Assembly: GCA_018267285.1 (NCBI GenBank)
Contig: JAFDYU010000012.1
Location: 124,001-188,000 of the forward strand
Origin: Bacteroidota bacterium
GTDB taxonomy: Bacteria > Bacteroidota > Bacteroidia > Cytophagales > Cyclobacteriaceae
Direction of reading: 5' to 3'
DNA length: 64,000 nt
Every line of letters begins with the position of its first letter. Within the stretch, counting starts at the first letter, position 1. The notes under the pieces were generated by a model that saw only the letters and a list, made by a program, of their open reading frames with translations, was not told the DNA's origin and made no database searches. Positions 45,301-52,680 of this stretch are shown one piece after another. Position numbers and translations under genes: made by a program.

Positions 45301-45433
45301 TATTTTGGTAATTTGGGGAATGGCTTTTCTTTGCTACGTAGCTCTTTATTTTGAGTGGATGCGGAAAACAGTAGATTTTTTCGGAAACGTGAGCATACCC
45401 ACCAAGGTGACGATACCTTTTCGAAAGAAATAA
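42377..45433 (+). CDS. ABCG-type ABC transporter with N-terminal TerB-like domain
   Basis: The 1018-residue fusion begins with a helical acidic TerB-like domain (residues ~1-140, EILKALTQLFAIITKQDG, TENERQFVINFF). A ~100-residue beta region follows that may be a degenerate FHA domain (LIFMRINSVGLYF, LFSHGSTIKTQQGD). The nucleotide-binding domain has Walker A GASGAGKTT (279-287), signature ISGGQRKRL and Walker B ILFLDEPTSGL. A linker with a CxxC (GQCETCG) leads to an ABC-2/White-type membrane domain (~575-770). A ~190-residue charged helical insertion precedes the last helix. It is a half-transporter in one chain. Its position suggests regulation by the SiaABC-like proteins, which is inference. 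Confidence 0.9.
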   Translation: MSEEILKALTQLFAIITKQDGGVTENERQFVINFFQQELDQDTVKEYVALYDEFSGFGKPDEDKHKLTSVKDSVKTLGICKKINKTLAQKQKVVVLTKLLELIGSDKNFTPQRIEIINTVSTVFNIGQEEYKLVESFITSESVGQINFKDILVVDSAEGKSSELQKHQHAHIEGQLIFMRINSVGLYFTKYLGHESNVLNGFIMQPNKVYLFSHGSTIKTQQGDALYYSDLVAHFNEEIKTTKLSFNANIEEFKFPNGAIGLRDVLISEGPGKLIGIMGASGAGKTTLLLTLAGLEQPSKGDIKINGFNINTEKEKIEGVIGFVSQDDLLIEELTVYQNLYYNAKLCFSHFTEQQLHERVMSTLENLGLDQRKDLKVGNPLEKTISGGQRKRLNIALELIREPAILFLDEPTSGLSSRDSENVIDLLKELSLKGKLIFVVIHQPSSDIYKMFDKMVIMDTGGYPAYYGAPVEAVTYFKKATHQVDSNRGQCETCGNVNPEQIFNIIESKVVDEYGQPTGKRKVTPPQWHEMYQQRFNINKIEDVKETPPSTLSIPNKLKQTVIFTTRDFLAKLSNKQYLLINLLEAPLLAIILTFIIKYKSAPSGTEYIFRFNDNFPAFLLMSIIVALFMGLTVSAEEIIRDRKILKRESFLNLSWNSYLLSKLNILFLMSAVQTLTFVVVGNLILEVHGITWAMWLVLFSTSCFANVLGLNISSAFNSAVTVYVMIPLLLIPQMILSGLLFSFDKLNDLISTKGKVPIIADCMASRWAYEAIAVYQFRYNDYESPYYKYEREESKADFKSAYLADELKKRNRYVLENFESKNDSVRKLVTRNLTILNDNLSKETFRQGLEKIDLSKYTKEQGQQLDSYFENYRQHYQKVYNRNVDTIEMKMAYFEKKGLNINDEKNAYHNESLSDLVKNVNTKERLIEYKGKLIQQINPIFQAPQQSGVLDYRTAFFVPEKNLFGLTVSTFLFDILVIWGMAFLCYVALYFEWMRKTVDFFGNVSIPTKVTIPFRKK

Positions 45434-45437
45434 TTAT

Positions 45438-45467
45438 TTTGCAGGGATTGGTTAATTTTTAATTTTG
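45438..45467 (+). promoter_or_regulatory. Promoter for the lipoprotein at 45485
   Basis: TTTG at 45438-45441, 18 bases, then TAATTTTG at 45460-45467 matches TTTG-N19-TAnnTTTG closely. The transcript would start about ten bases before the ATG. This separates the downstream lipoprotein genes from the ABC transporter transcript. Confidence 0.55.
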
Positions 45468-45484
45468 TAACAACTAAGAAAATT

Positions 45485-46381
45485 ATGAGGATAGTGTTAA
45501 TTGGCTTGGTAGCCGCCTTTTTGTTCGCTTCTTGCGGCAAAAGCAAAAAACCTGAAGATCAGGACTTTCTCAACAGCCTTGATTCAGCAAAAAAAGGCCC
45601 TTCTATCGATAATGAGGTCATTAACAGCATTTTACAGCAGATACCGAGCCCACTCGAAATATCTGTTCTGCTTAAAGAATCCGGTAAAAAATACAACGCG
45701 GGTATCCTTAATTCTACCGACAACACTTCCAAATACAATAGCAACTACAAAAAAGCCTTAAACCTCGGCATTTACGGAACAGATTTAGGCTACACCAACA
45801 TCTACCAGCAAAACCAAGATGGCATAAAATACCTTGCTTCCATTAAGCAACTGGCAAATGAGCTTAACATTGGGCAGTTTTTTGACATTGAGACCATCAG
45901 TAAACTTGCTACAAACAGCAAAAATCTGGACTCCTTACTTCTGATCACTACCCAAAATTTCAACGATATCAACAAATATCTACAGACACAGGGAAGGGCA
46001 AATTTGAGTGTACTGTTGTTAACAGGCGGCTGGCTTGAAGCAATGGAAATTACCTGCCAGGTAGCCGCGCAAGACCCTAAAAATAAAGAATTGAAGGAAA
46101 AGATAGGTGAACAAAAGATTATTTTGGAACAAATAGTGCTTCTGTTCTCATTTTACAAAGACGATGAAAATATGGCATCGTTATTGAATGACCTTAACAA
46201 CTTAAAGGCAGCGTTCGATAAAATCAACATAACCTACACCTACAAAGAATCAACCATGGAAATTGTGAACGGTGTGGCCGTGATAAAAGACAACAGCACA
46301 ACGACCATTGATGTTACCGATGAGGACATCAAAAATATAACCAGCATTACCAATTCAATCAGAAACAAAATAGCAAGCTAA
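45485..46381 (+). CDS. Lipoprotein of unknown function
   Basis: The 298-residue protein has a clear lipobox (AAFLFASC, Cys17). A mostly helical mature region has repeated Asn/Gln/Lys-rich segments, for example NAGILNSTDNTSKYNSNYKKALNLGIYGTDLGY and VLLLTGGWLEAMEIT. I recall similar lipoproteins as conserved hypotheticals in Cytophagales. No catalytic motif is seen. It has its own promoter and is followed 14 bases later by a small exported protein, so the two are probably co-transcribed. Its place after the TerB-ABC gene may tie it to that transporter. Confidence 0.72.
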   Translation: MRIVLIGLVAAFLFASCGKSKKPEDQDFLNSLDSAKKGPSIDNEVINSILQQIPSPLEISVLLKESGKKYNAGILNSTDNTSKYNSNYKKALNLGIYGTDLGYTNIYQQNQDGIKYLASIKQLANELNIGQFFDIETISKLATNSKNLDSLLLITTQNFNDINKYLQTQGRANLSVLLLTGGWLEAMEITCQVAAQDPKNKELKEKIGEQKIILEQIVLLFSFYKDDENMASLLNDLNNLKAAFDKINITYTYKESTMEIVNGVAVIKDNSTTTIDVTDEDIKNITSITNSIRNKIAS

Positions 46382-46395
46382 TTCCGAATCCCACT

Positions 46396-46827
46396 ATGAA
46401 AAAAATAACAACAATCGTTCTGTTCGTTTCACTTGTCGGCCTTGGATCAACCGAATTGGCCAGCCAGTGTAACCCCGACAATTTTGCCAGTGCTTGCATA
46501 CCTAAACTTGCTTCTGGTTTTAATTTTTTGAAAAGCTACAAAGTAGATGGCGAAGGCGGGGCAAAAGATAAAGTAGAGTACAGCTACGTTTTTACCAAAG
46601 GCACCCAATACATGATAAACCTTTGCGCCAATGGGGCCACAACCGATGGCATTGTTGTATCGTTGTTCGATTCGGGGAGAAATAAAGTAGCCACCAGCAA
46701 AATCAATGGCCAATTTATATCAGCTATAGCTTATCCTTGCAACGCTACGGGCATCTACTACATTCAATACACATTTGATGGCTCTACCAACAAATGCGGT
46801 GGCAGTGCACTCGGGTTTAAGCGCTAA
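46396..46827 (+). CDS. Small exported cysteine-containing beta protein
   Basis: The 143-residue product has a signal peptide ending near ELASQ. The mature ~118 residues are beta-rich with four to five Cys (CNPDNFASAC, LCANG, YPCNATG, NKCGG) likely paired in the periplasm. The block YSYVFTKGTQYMINLCAN, followed by DGIVVSLFDSGRNKVATS, resembles a PPC-type (prepeptidase C-terminal) or similar immunoglobulin-like sandwich. That is a resemblance only. It is followed by a strong terminator, so it closes the unit begun at 45485. Confidence 0.68.
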   Translation: MKKITTIVLFVSLVGLGSTELASQCNPDNFASACIPKLASGFNFLKSYKVDGEGGAKDKVEYSYVFTKGTQYMINLCANGATTDGIVVSLFDSGRNKVATSKINGQFISAIAYPCNATGIYYIQYTFDGSTNKCGGSALGFKR

Positions 46828-46848
46828 CCCAAAAAAAAAGAATTCCGT

Positions 46849-46878
46849 AAAGCCCTGCCGAAAGCAGGGCTTTTTGTT
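46849..46878 (+). terminator. Intrinsic terminator after the 46396 gene
   Basis: AAAGCCCTGC (46849-46858) pairs perfectly with GCAGGGCTTT (46864-46873) around CGAAA, followed by TTTGTTT. This is a ten-base-pair GC-rich stem, among the strongest terminators in the window. Confidence 0.85.
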
Positions 46879-46917
46879 TCAGTCCATATTTTCTAAACTT
46901 GTTTCAAATTACCAATC

Positions 46918-48078
46918 ATGCCCAAGGTTCTGATTATTGAAGACGAAGCCAGTATCCGTGCCGTTTTAAAAGATATTTTAAACGACCAAAAAGAACTGAA
47001 CCTTGACGTGCAGGAGGCAAAGGATGGTAGTACAGGGCTGTCGATGCTGGAGGCCGAAAATTTTGATGTTGTGTTTTGCGATATTAAAATGCCAAAAATG
47101 GACGGTATGGAATTACTTACGCAAGCCAAACAGAAAGGAATATCGGCCGCCTTCATTATGGTATCGGCACACGGCACAACCGAACTTGCCGTAGATGCCG
47201 TAAAAAAAGGGGCTTATGATTTTTTGCAAAAACCTCCCGATCTTAATCGTTTATTAATTACCCTTCGCAACGCACTCGATAAAAATAAACTCGTACGCGA
47301 ATCCGTTTCACTCAAAAAGAAAATAGCCCAGCAATACGAAATTATTGGCCAGTCGGCTTCCATTGCAGATGTATTAAAAATCATTGACAAAGTTGCTGTT
47401 ACGGATGCCCGGGTCCTGATTACCGGACCGAACGGTTCGGGCAAAGAGTTGGTGGCACGGCAACTGCATGAAAAGAGCGACCGAGCCGCGCAAGCTTTTA
47501 TTGAGGTAAATTGTGCGGCCATCCCCTCAGAGTTGATTGAAAGCGAATTATTCGGTCATGAAAAAGGAGCTTTTACTTCGGCCGTAAAACAACGGATTGG
47601 GAAATTTGAATTGGCAGAAAACGGCACGCTATTTCTCGATGAGATTGGCGATATGAGTTTATCGGCACAAGCCAAAGTGCTTCGGGCACTTCAAGAAAAA
47701 AAGATTACTCGCGTGGGCGGGGATAAAGACATAGAGGTAAATGCCCGAGTAGTTGCCGCAACCAATAAAGATCTAAAAAAAGAAATTGCCGAAGGCCGGT
47801 TTCGCGAAGATTTATACCATCGGTTGTCTGTAATTGTGATAAAAGTACCTCCACTAAAAGACAGAAAAGACGACATACCTATTTTGATTGATCGATTCCT
47901 TGATGAAATCTCTTTTAATTACGGAGCCAAGCGAAAAAAAATTGAACCGGATGCCGTGAAACTATTAGCGCAGAATGAATGGAGCGGAAATATACGCGAG
48001 CTTAAAAACGTAATCGAGCGATTAGTTATTATGAGCGATAGCGCCATCAGCGCTACCGATGTGAAGAAATATCTATAA
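46918..48078 (+). CDS. NtrC-family response regulator lacking a DNA-binding domain
   Basis: The 386-residue protein has a receiver domain (phospho-acceptor D55 in FCDIKMP, Lys105 in FLQKPP). A sigma54-type AAA+ domain follows, with Walker A GPNGSGKE near 170-177 and Walker B TLFLDEIGD. The sigma54-contact loop reads GAFTSA (217-222) instead of GAFTGA. The R-finger region REDLYHRLSV is present. It ends 32 residues after GNIRELKN, so the Fis-type helix-turn-helix is missing. The gene is not interrupted, and the stop is clean. It must activate from solution or through another DNA-bound protein. It follows a terminator, so it has its own transcription start. Confidence 0.9.
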   Translation: MPKVLIIEDEASIRAVLKDILNDQKELNLDVQEAKDGSTGLSMLEAENFDVVFCDIKMPKMDGMELLTQAKQKGISAAFIMVSAHGTTELAVDAVKKGAYDFLQKPPDLNRLLITLRNALDKNKLVRESVSLKKKIAQQYEIIGQSASIADVLKIIDKVAVTDARVLITGPNGSGKELVARQLHEKSDRAAQAFIEVNCAAIPSELIESELFGHEKGAFTSAVKQRIGKFELAENGTLFLDEIGDMSLSAQAKVLRALQEKKITRVGGDKDIEVNARVVAATNKDLKKEIAEGRFREDLYHRLSVIVIKVPPLKDRKDDIPILIDRFLDEISFNYGAKRKKIEPDAVKLLAQNEWSGNIRELKNVIERLVIMSDSAISATDVKKYL

Positions 48079-48081
48079 GTC

Positions 48082-48198
48082 TTAAATTCTCTTCACGGAG
48101 TTTCCCTTCACTTCTTTTTTGCTGTATGTGGGGCAGGTGTACTGACTGCATGCAGAAATAAAAGCAGCAAGGGCAACGAAAGCTAATACCTTTTTCAT
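48082..48198 (-). CDS. 38-residue lipoprotein, not in a longer frame
   Basis: Reading the minus strand of the gap gives ATG at 48198 and TAA at 48082. The product is MKKVLAFVALAAFISAC followed by 21 residues including QYTCPTYSKKEVK. A lipobox (FISAC, Cys17) marks a lipoprotein, and a second Cys sits five residues after it. A near-perfect promoter lies immediately upstream, which makes the gene credible in spite of its length. Short Cys-Pro-Thr-Tyr lipoproteins of this kind are known to me from Cytophagales as unnamed hypotheticals. Its 3' end abuts the convergent regulator gene (4 bases). Confidence 0.68.
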   Translation of the reverse strand: MKKVLAFVALAAFISACSQYTCPTYSKKEVKGNSVKRI

Positions 48199-48219
48199 AG
48201 GAACCGGGTTAGTGTCTAA

Positions 48220-48250
48220 CAAAATTAAAATTCTTTTTCATTCAAACAAA
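48220..48250 (-). promoter_or_regulatory. Promoter for the 38-residue lipoprotein
   Basis: On the minus strand TTTG (48250-48247), 19 bases, then TAATTTTG (48227-48220) is an exact fit to TTTG-N19-TAnnTTTG. Transcription would start about 14 bases before the ATG. Confidence 0.7.
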
Positions 48251-48265
48251 TACCTTTAAATAGGG

Positions 48266-49270
48266 CTATCCGATCAGTAAATTGCAGCCTCGCACATCCG
48301 AATTGTCCATCCTGCCCAAAACCTCAAAACTTTCGTCTTTCAATCTGCCTAAATCTTCCGTTTCAATAAATGCACAGGAATGGACGTTGGCCAAATCAAT
48401 CACATTAATTGCCCCCACCTTCCCCTGCCCTGCCATCGAAAATGGGTCGTTGATATCGCGCAGCAATACTTTCATCCGGGGCGGGCATCTAAAGTAACCC
48501 CACCCGGTAGAATAGGCTTGCGACAAGAGTTCAGTCATACCATATTCCGAGTGAATTTGCTTTACCTTAAAGCGCTCGCATAAAAACTGATGAAGTTCTT
48601 CGCGCACCCACTCCTTTCTCCTACCCTTCATTCCACCTGTCTCCATGACAATGCAATGGCTTAGATCTATTTTATGTTTCTCGGCTAAATCAAGCAAAGC
48701 GAACGATACCCCCCAAAGCATAGTACGCTTATGAGAAGCCCTGAGGGAGTCTATTTTAAGTAACAATTCTTCATCATCATTCAGATAAAACCCGGAATGA
48801 CCGGTATCAGTTTTAATAAAATGATCGATCATAGCGATTAACGAAGAGCCTGACCGTTCCAGATAAGACGGAAGCAATGCTAAAAAATGATAATCCGAAA
48901 CTGCCCCGTAATACCCCGTAAAAATGGCTGTTGCATTTTTCTTGTAAAATGAAAGGTTTTCTATTGAATGTTTACTCACCATAGCCCCCGTGGTGGCGCT
49001 GCTGGTAAATTCTGTTTCCGGTTTCCAACTACCTGAAATGACGTGATGTGTTTTAAAAAACCGGATGGGGAGAAACGGAATATCATGCACCGAATTGACT
49101 GCCTCCGGAACTTTCCTCACGGCTTGCGAATAAGTTCGATAAAGAACATTATTTTTGTATTGAAAACGAAAAACGCTTAAGGCAATATCCGCAAAGTTGG
49201 AATCGTTTATAGTGGGGAGTAGATCAAGAAAATGTTGTATATCAGACAATCTGAGCCGTTTAATACACAA
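48266..49270 (-). CDS. LuxE/PaaK-like acyl-activating protein
   Basis: The 334-residue protein resembles the LuxE acyl-protein synthetase family. The segments PFLPIRFFKTHHV, SSATTGAMVSKHS (adenylate-binding loop) and IVMETGGMKGRRKEWVREEL are visible, as are the terminal SEYGMTELLSQAYS and the Asp-rich EVLGRMDNSDVRG. LuxE activates fatty acids as acyl-AMP and passes them to a reductase. No LuxC, LuxD or luciferase genes are near, so the acyl group may be used for a lipid, polymer or natural product. The only starts are TTG codons (49270 or 49249). It is divergent, by 9 bases, from the next gene. Confidence 0.8.
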   Translation of the reverse strand: MCIKRLRLSDIQHFLDLLPTINDSNFADIALSVFRFQYKNNVLYRTYSQAVRKVPEAVNSVHDIPFLPIRFFKTHHVISGSWKPETEFTSSATTGAMVSKHSIENLSFYKKNATAIFTGYYGAVSDYHFLALLPSYLERSGSSLIAMIDHFIKTDTGHSGFYLNDDEELLLKIDSLRASHKRTMLWGVSFALLDLAEKHKIDLSHCIVMETGGMKGRRKEWVREELHQFLCERFKVKQIHSEYGMTELLSQAYSTGWGYFRCPPRMKVLLRDINDPFSMAGQGKVGAINVIDLANVHSCAFIETEDLGRLKDESFEVLGRMDNSDVRGCNLLIG

Positions 49271-49279
49271 AGGTAAAAA

Positions 49280-50059
49280 ATGAAGTGGTTAAAGAATATT
49301 GCTTTGATAACAGCGATGACTTTGCTGATAGATTCGTGTATCCAGCAGCATGAATATTCCACAGTACCGCACATTGATTTACAAAGTATCAGCTACAAAA
49401 AGGGTAATGGAAATCCCAGATTTGATACTATGGCATTTGTCTTGACTTTTCAAGATGGAGATGGCGACTTGGGGCTAAACCCAGATGATTCCGTGATATA
49501 TACAAGCCAGGGCGAAGCTGTTGATGTTACTCAACAACCTTTTTATTTTGTGTACGACACCGTGCAAAATTCTATCCTCGGCTATGTGCATTACCCCAAC
49601 CTTGATTTAACTGCTTTTGGAAATAATTTAAGTTATGTGAACTATAAGGCAAAGCGCACGCACCAGATTGACACGCTGCCGGAATTAAGCTGTATTCACT
49701 ACGAATACGATAATGACACTTTGTATATTCAAAATAATTTCAACGGCTTTAACATCTTCGTCTATGCCTATTATAAAGATGGCAATTCGTACACGTTGTT
49801 CGATCCCAACACATACTTTCCCAACCAATGTCACGGTAATCATTTCCTACTTGGCCGGTTTCCGGTAATGGCTTCAGATCCTGATAAAAAATCTCCACTT
49901 GACGGAACCATAACTTATAAGTACCCAAGCCTAGCTCTTCCAGCTTTCCTAGGTCTAACTGTTAAGTTCAAGATTTACATCACCGACCGAACGTACCTCT
50001 CGTCAGAAAGGCGTTTTCAGCGCAGCAATGTTATTGAGACTGGCGACTACAAATTTTAA
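49280..50059 (+). CDS. Lipoprotein with Asp/Gly-rich beta domain, unknown function
   Basis: The 259-residue protein has an N-terminal lipobox-like signal (LITAMTLLIDSC, Cys20). The beta-rich mature part contains FVLTFQDGDGDLGLNPDD, a pattern recurrent in Bacteroidota lipoproteins of unknown function. The Asp-Gly cluster could bind calcium, an inference from composition. It starts 9 bases from the divergent LuxE-like gene and ends 3 bases before the convergent E1 gene. Confidence 0.68.
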   Translation: MKWLKNIALITAMTLLIDSCIQQHEYSTVPHIDLQSISYKKGNGNPRFDTMAFVLTFQDGDGDLGLNPDDSVIYTSQGEAVDVTQQPFYFVYDTVQNSILGYVHYPNLDLTAFGNNLSYVNYKAKRTHQIDTLPELSCIHYEYDNDTLYIQNNFNGFNIFVYAYYKDGNSYTLFDPNTYFPNQCHGNHFLLGRFPVMASDPDKKSPLDGTITYKYPSLALPAFLGLTVKFKIYITDRTYLSSERRFQRSNVIETGDYKF

Positions 50060-50062
50060 AAA

Positions 50063-52456
50063 TCAATACAACGAAGGGAACTTGGCCGGGTCTGCTTCGC
50101 GCAACAGTTCATAGATGTTTTCAAATATCTGTTCTGGGTTTGGCTTTGAAAAATAATCGCCATCGGAGGCATAAGGCGGTCTGTGCTCTTTCGAAGTGAT
50201 TGTTAACGGAGGTGAATCCAGGTAAGCATAGGCCTCTTGGTTTTCCAGCACGTGTTGCATCATGTAGGCCGTGGCACCGCCCGGCACATCTTCATCGGCA
50301 AAGACAACACGGTTCGTCTTTTTTACCGATTCAAGTATCGTGTGGTTTACATCAAAGGGTAACAAGGTTTGCACATCAATTACTTCGCATGAGATTCCGG
50401 AAGATTCTAAATCGTGCACGGCCTCCATCACCACGCGGCACATCGAGCCGTAGGTAACGATAGTAACATCGTTGCCTTCTTTCAAAATTTCCGGAACGCC
50501 AAGTTCTAATTTAAACTCACCAATGTTATCGGGGAGTTTTTCTTTCAAACGGTAGCCGTTCAAACATTCGATGATCAGGCAAGGGTCGTCCGATTCGAGC
50601 ATGGTATTGTAAAAACCAGCCGCTTGCGTCATGTTTCTTGGCACCAGCACATACATACCCCGAAGGCTGTTTAAAATCATACCAATGGGTGAGCCTGCGT
50701 GCCAAATCCCTTCTAAGCGGTGGCCCCGAGTGCGCACAATTAACGGTGCTTTTTGTCCACCTTTGGTTCGATACTGTAAAGTAGCCAAGTCATCCGACAA
50801 TATCTGGATTGCGTACAGCAAGTAATCGAGGTATTGGATTTCTGCAATGGGCCTCATGCCACGCAGGGCGAGACCAATTCCCTGGCCAATAATGGTACAC
50901 TCACGGATGCCTGTATCGGTTACCCTAAATTCGCCAAACTTTTCCTGAAGCCCGGCAAACCCCTGGTTTACATCTCCAATCTTACCGACATCTTCGCCAA
51001 AAGCCAACACCAATGGGTTGCGCTGAAGCGCAGATTCAAAGCAAGCTTGTAAAATTTCACGGCCATCGTGCATGGGGGAATCATCGGAATAGACAGCCGC
51101 AACCGGTTTTACTTTTAATGCCGACCACTCCGACTGGCTGTAAACGTGCGAGTTGTAGCGATCAAAATTATCTGCTTCTGATTCTTTGATCCATTCCAAT
51201 AACTTTTGCCGAGGTTCTGACTCCTGACCGGCTATTGCCCGCAACGATTTTTTAGCAGCGCGAACCGCATCTAACCTATCCGGGTTAATGGTTTTTTCCA
51301 GCAGCTCTTTTATGCTCTCTATGTCTGAATTGTTAAATTCGGAAAGAATGGTAAGAAGTGATTTTTGACTTTTTTGAGTATCCTCTACAAACTTACGCCA
51401 CGCCACATCTTTTGCTGTCTTCGCTGCTGCTTTTGCTTCTCGTTCAATGGCGTCAAGTTCTTCCGGTGAAATTCCTTGCTCAGTCATCCACTCCCGCATC
51501 TTTAGGATACAATCATATTCTTTTTCCCAAGCAAGCCGTTCTTTAGATTTATACCGTTCGTGCGAGCCCGAAGTGCTGTGTCCTTGCGGCTGTGTCATCT
51601 CCTTCACATGCACCAGTACAGGCACATGCTCTTCGCGACAGATCTTTTCGGCTTTTTCATACGTACGACAAAGGCCTTCGTAATCCCATCCATTGATTAC
51701 TAAAATTTCAAATCCTTTTTCTGTTTGTGATCGTTGAAATCCGGCCAAGATTTTTGATATGCTGCCTTTGGTAGTTTGGTATTCTTTAGGAACAGAAATG
51801 CCATAGTCATCGTCCCACACGGATGTCAACATAGGGACTTGCAAAACACCTGCAGCATTGATGGCTTCAAAAAATACACCTTCGGAGGTTGAGGCATTGC
51901 CGATCGTACCAAAAGCTATTTCGTTTCCATTGATACTTAAATCTGTATATTTTTTTAACGCGGGGTTTTTACGGAAAAGTTTAGAAGCCTGCGCAAGCCC
52001 AAGCAGCCGCGGCATTTGAGCAGCCGTGGGCGAAATATCTGCACTGCTGTTTTTTAATTTGGAGAGTTCTTTGAGTTTGCCCTCTTTGTCGAGCATGCGC
52101 GTGGCAAAGTGCCCCGTCATTTGCCGGCCGGCCGAGGTAGGCTCTGCTTCTACGCTGGTGTGCGCATACAACTGAGCAAAATATTCGGTAAGCTTTAGCT
52201 CACCGATGGCCATCATAAAGGTTTGATCGCGATAATACCCGGAGCGGTGATCTCCGGCCTTGAAAACTTTGGCCATGGCAATCTGTGCCACTTCTTTTCC
52301 ATCGCCAAAAATCCCAAACTTGGCCTTGCCCATGAACACTTCTTTGCGTCCGAGCAAACTAGCTTCGCGGCTCTCGCACGCTAACCGATAGTCGGCCAAA
52401 ATCACTTGGGCTCGCTTTGCCGAAATCCCCTCAGGTGCTGTTTTTGTCTGGCTCAC
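50063..52456 (-). CDS. 2-Oxoacid dehydrogenase E1, fused alpha and beta subunits
   Basis: The 797-residue protein joins an E1-alpha half (~1-400) and an E1-beta half (~455-797) in one chain. The alpha half carries HRSGYYRDQTFMMAIGE and the thiamine-diphosphate region GNASTSEGVFFEAINAAG, with DDDYGISVP. The beta half carries FGEDVGKIGDVNQGFAGL, the Glu-containing VTDTGIRECTIIGQGIGLA, and WHAGSP. It oxidatively decarboxylates a 2-oxo acid, probably the branched-chain 2-oxo acids or pyruvate, for an E2/E3 complex. No E2 gene is adjacent. A good promoter lies just upstream. Two-in-one E1 proteins are known in Bacteroidota. Confidence 0.9.
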   Translation of the reverse strand: MSQTKTAPEGISAKRAQVILADYRLACESREASLLGRKEVFMGKAKFGIFGDGKEVAQIAMAKVFKAGDHRSGYYRDQTFMMAIGELKLTEYFAQLYAHTSVEAEPTSAGRQMTGHFATRMLDKEGKLKELSKLKNSSADISPTAAQMPRLLGLAQASKLFRKNPALKKYTDLSINGNEIAFGTIGNASTSEGVFFEAINAAGVLQVPMLTSVWDDDYGISVPKEYQTTKGSISKILAGFQRSQTEKGFEILVINGWDYEGLCRTYEKAEKICREEHVPVLVHVKEMTQPQGHSTSGSHERYKSKERLAWEKEYDCILKMREWMTEQGISPEELDAIEREAKAAAKTAKDVAWRKFVEDTQKSQKSLLTILSEFNNSDIESIKELLEKTINPDRLDAVRAAKKSLRAIAGQESEPRQKLLEWIKESEADNFDRYNSHVYSQSEWSALKVKPVAAVYSDDSPMHDGREILQACFESALQRNPLVLAFGEDVGKIGDVNQGFAGLQEKFGEFRVTDTGIRECTIIGQGIGLALRGMRPIAEIQYLDYLLYAIQILSDDLATLQYRTKGGQKAPLIVRTRGHRLEGIWHAGSPIGMILNSLRGMYVLVPRNMTQAAGFYNTMLESDDPCLIIECLNGYRLKEKLPDNIGEFKLELGVPEILKEGNDVTIVTYGSMCRVVMEAVHDLESSGISCEVIDVQTLLPFDVNHTILESVKKTNRVVFADEDVPGGATAYMMQHVLENQEAYAYLDSPPLTITSKEHRPPYASDGDYFSKPNPEQIFENIYELLREADPAKFPSLY

Positions 52457-52473
52457 AATCGTTAGGTTTTGTT

Positions 52474-52503
52474 CAAAAGTAGAAAAAAGAAACGAGCGGT
52501 CAA
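52474..52503 (-). promoter_or_regulatory. Promoter for the fused E1 gene
   Basis: On the minus strand TTG (52503-52501), 19 bases, then TACTTTTG (52481-52474) is an exact TAnnTTTG with a correctly spaced TTG. The transcript would begin ~10 bases before the E1 ATG at 52456. Confidence 0.6.
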
Positions 52504-52631
52504 TATTTAAAATCAGACCGCAATTTTATTGCGAAAATCTAAGTCAAAGCAAAATATATGTTTGAATCTGGTGTGATTTTAGGAATAAAAAAGGTCGTCA
52601 ATTCTCATAAAAAACGAATGCAAACGTGTGT

Positions 52632-52639
52632 TATATTTG
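52632..52639 (+). promoter_or_regulatory. Possible -7 element for alanine dehydrogenase
   Basis: TATATTTG is an exact match to TAnnTTTG, 41 bases before the ald ATG, in the 224-base divergent gap shared with the E1 gene. I see no TTTG at the -33 position. Nothing else is recognisable in this gap. Confidence 0.4.
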
Positions 52640-52680
52640 TCCCCCGAAATTCTCAATTAACAACATAACTCTCCATAAAT

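Noticed and set aside
48055-48200. Lost HTH exon of the NtrC-like gene downstream in another frame
   Set aside because: I read the other plus-strand frames after 48078. No Fis-type helix-turn-helix residues appear. The strand instead holds the 38-residue lipoprotein gene on the opposite strand.
49268-49275. Minus-strand TACCTTTG as promoter for the LuxE-like gene
   Set aside because: It matches the -7 element exactly but lies over the first start codon and has no -33 partner. It would only work if translation began at the TTG at 49249, so I do not list it.
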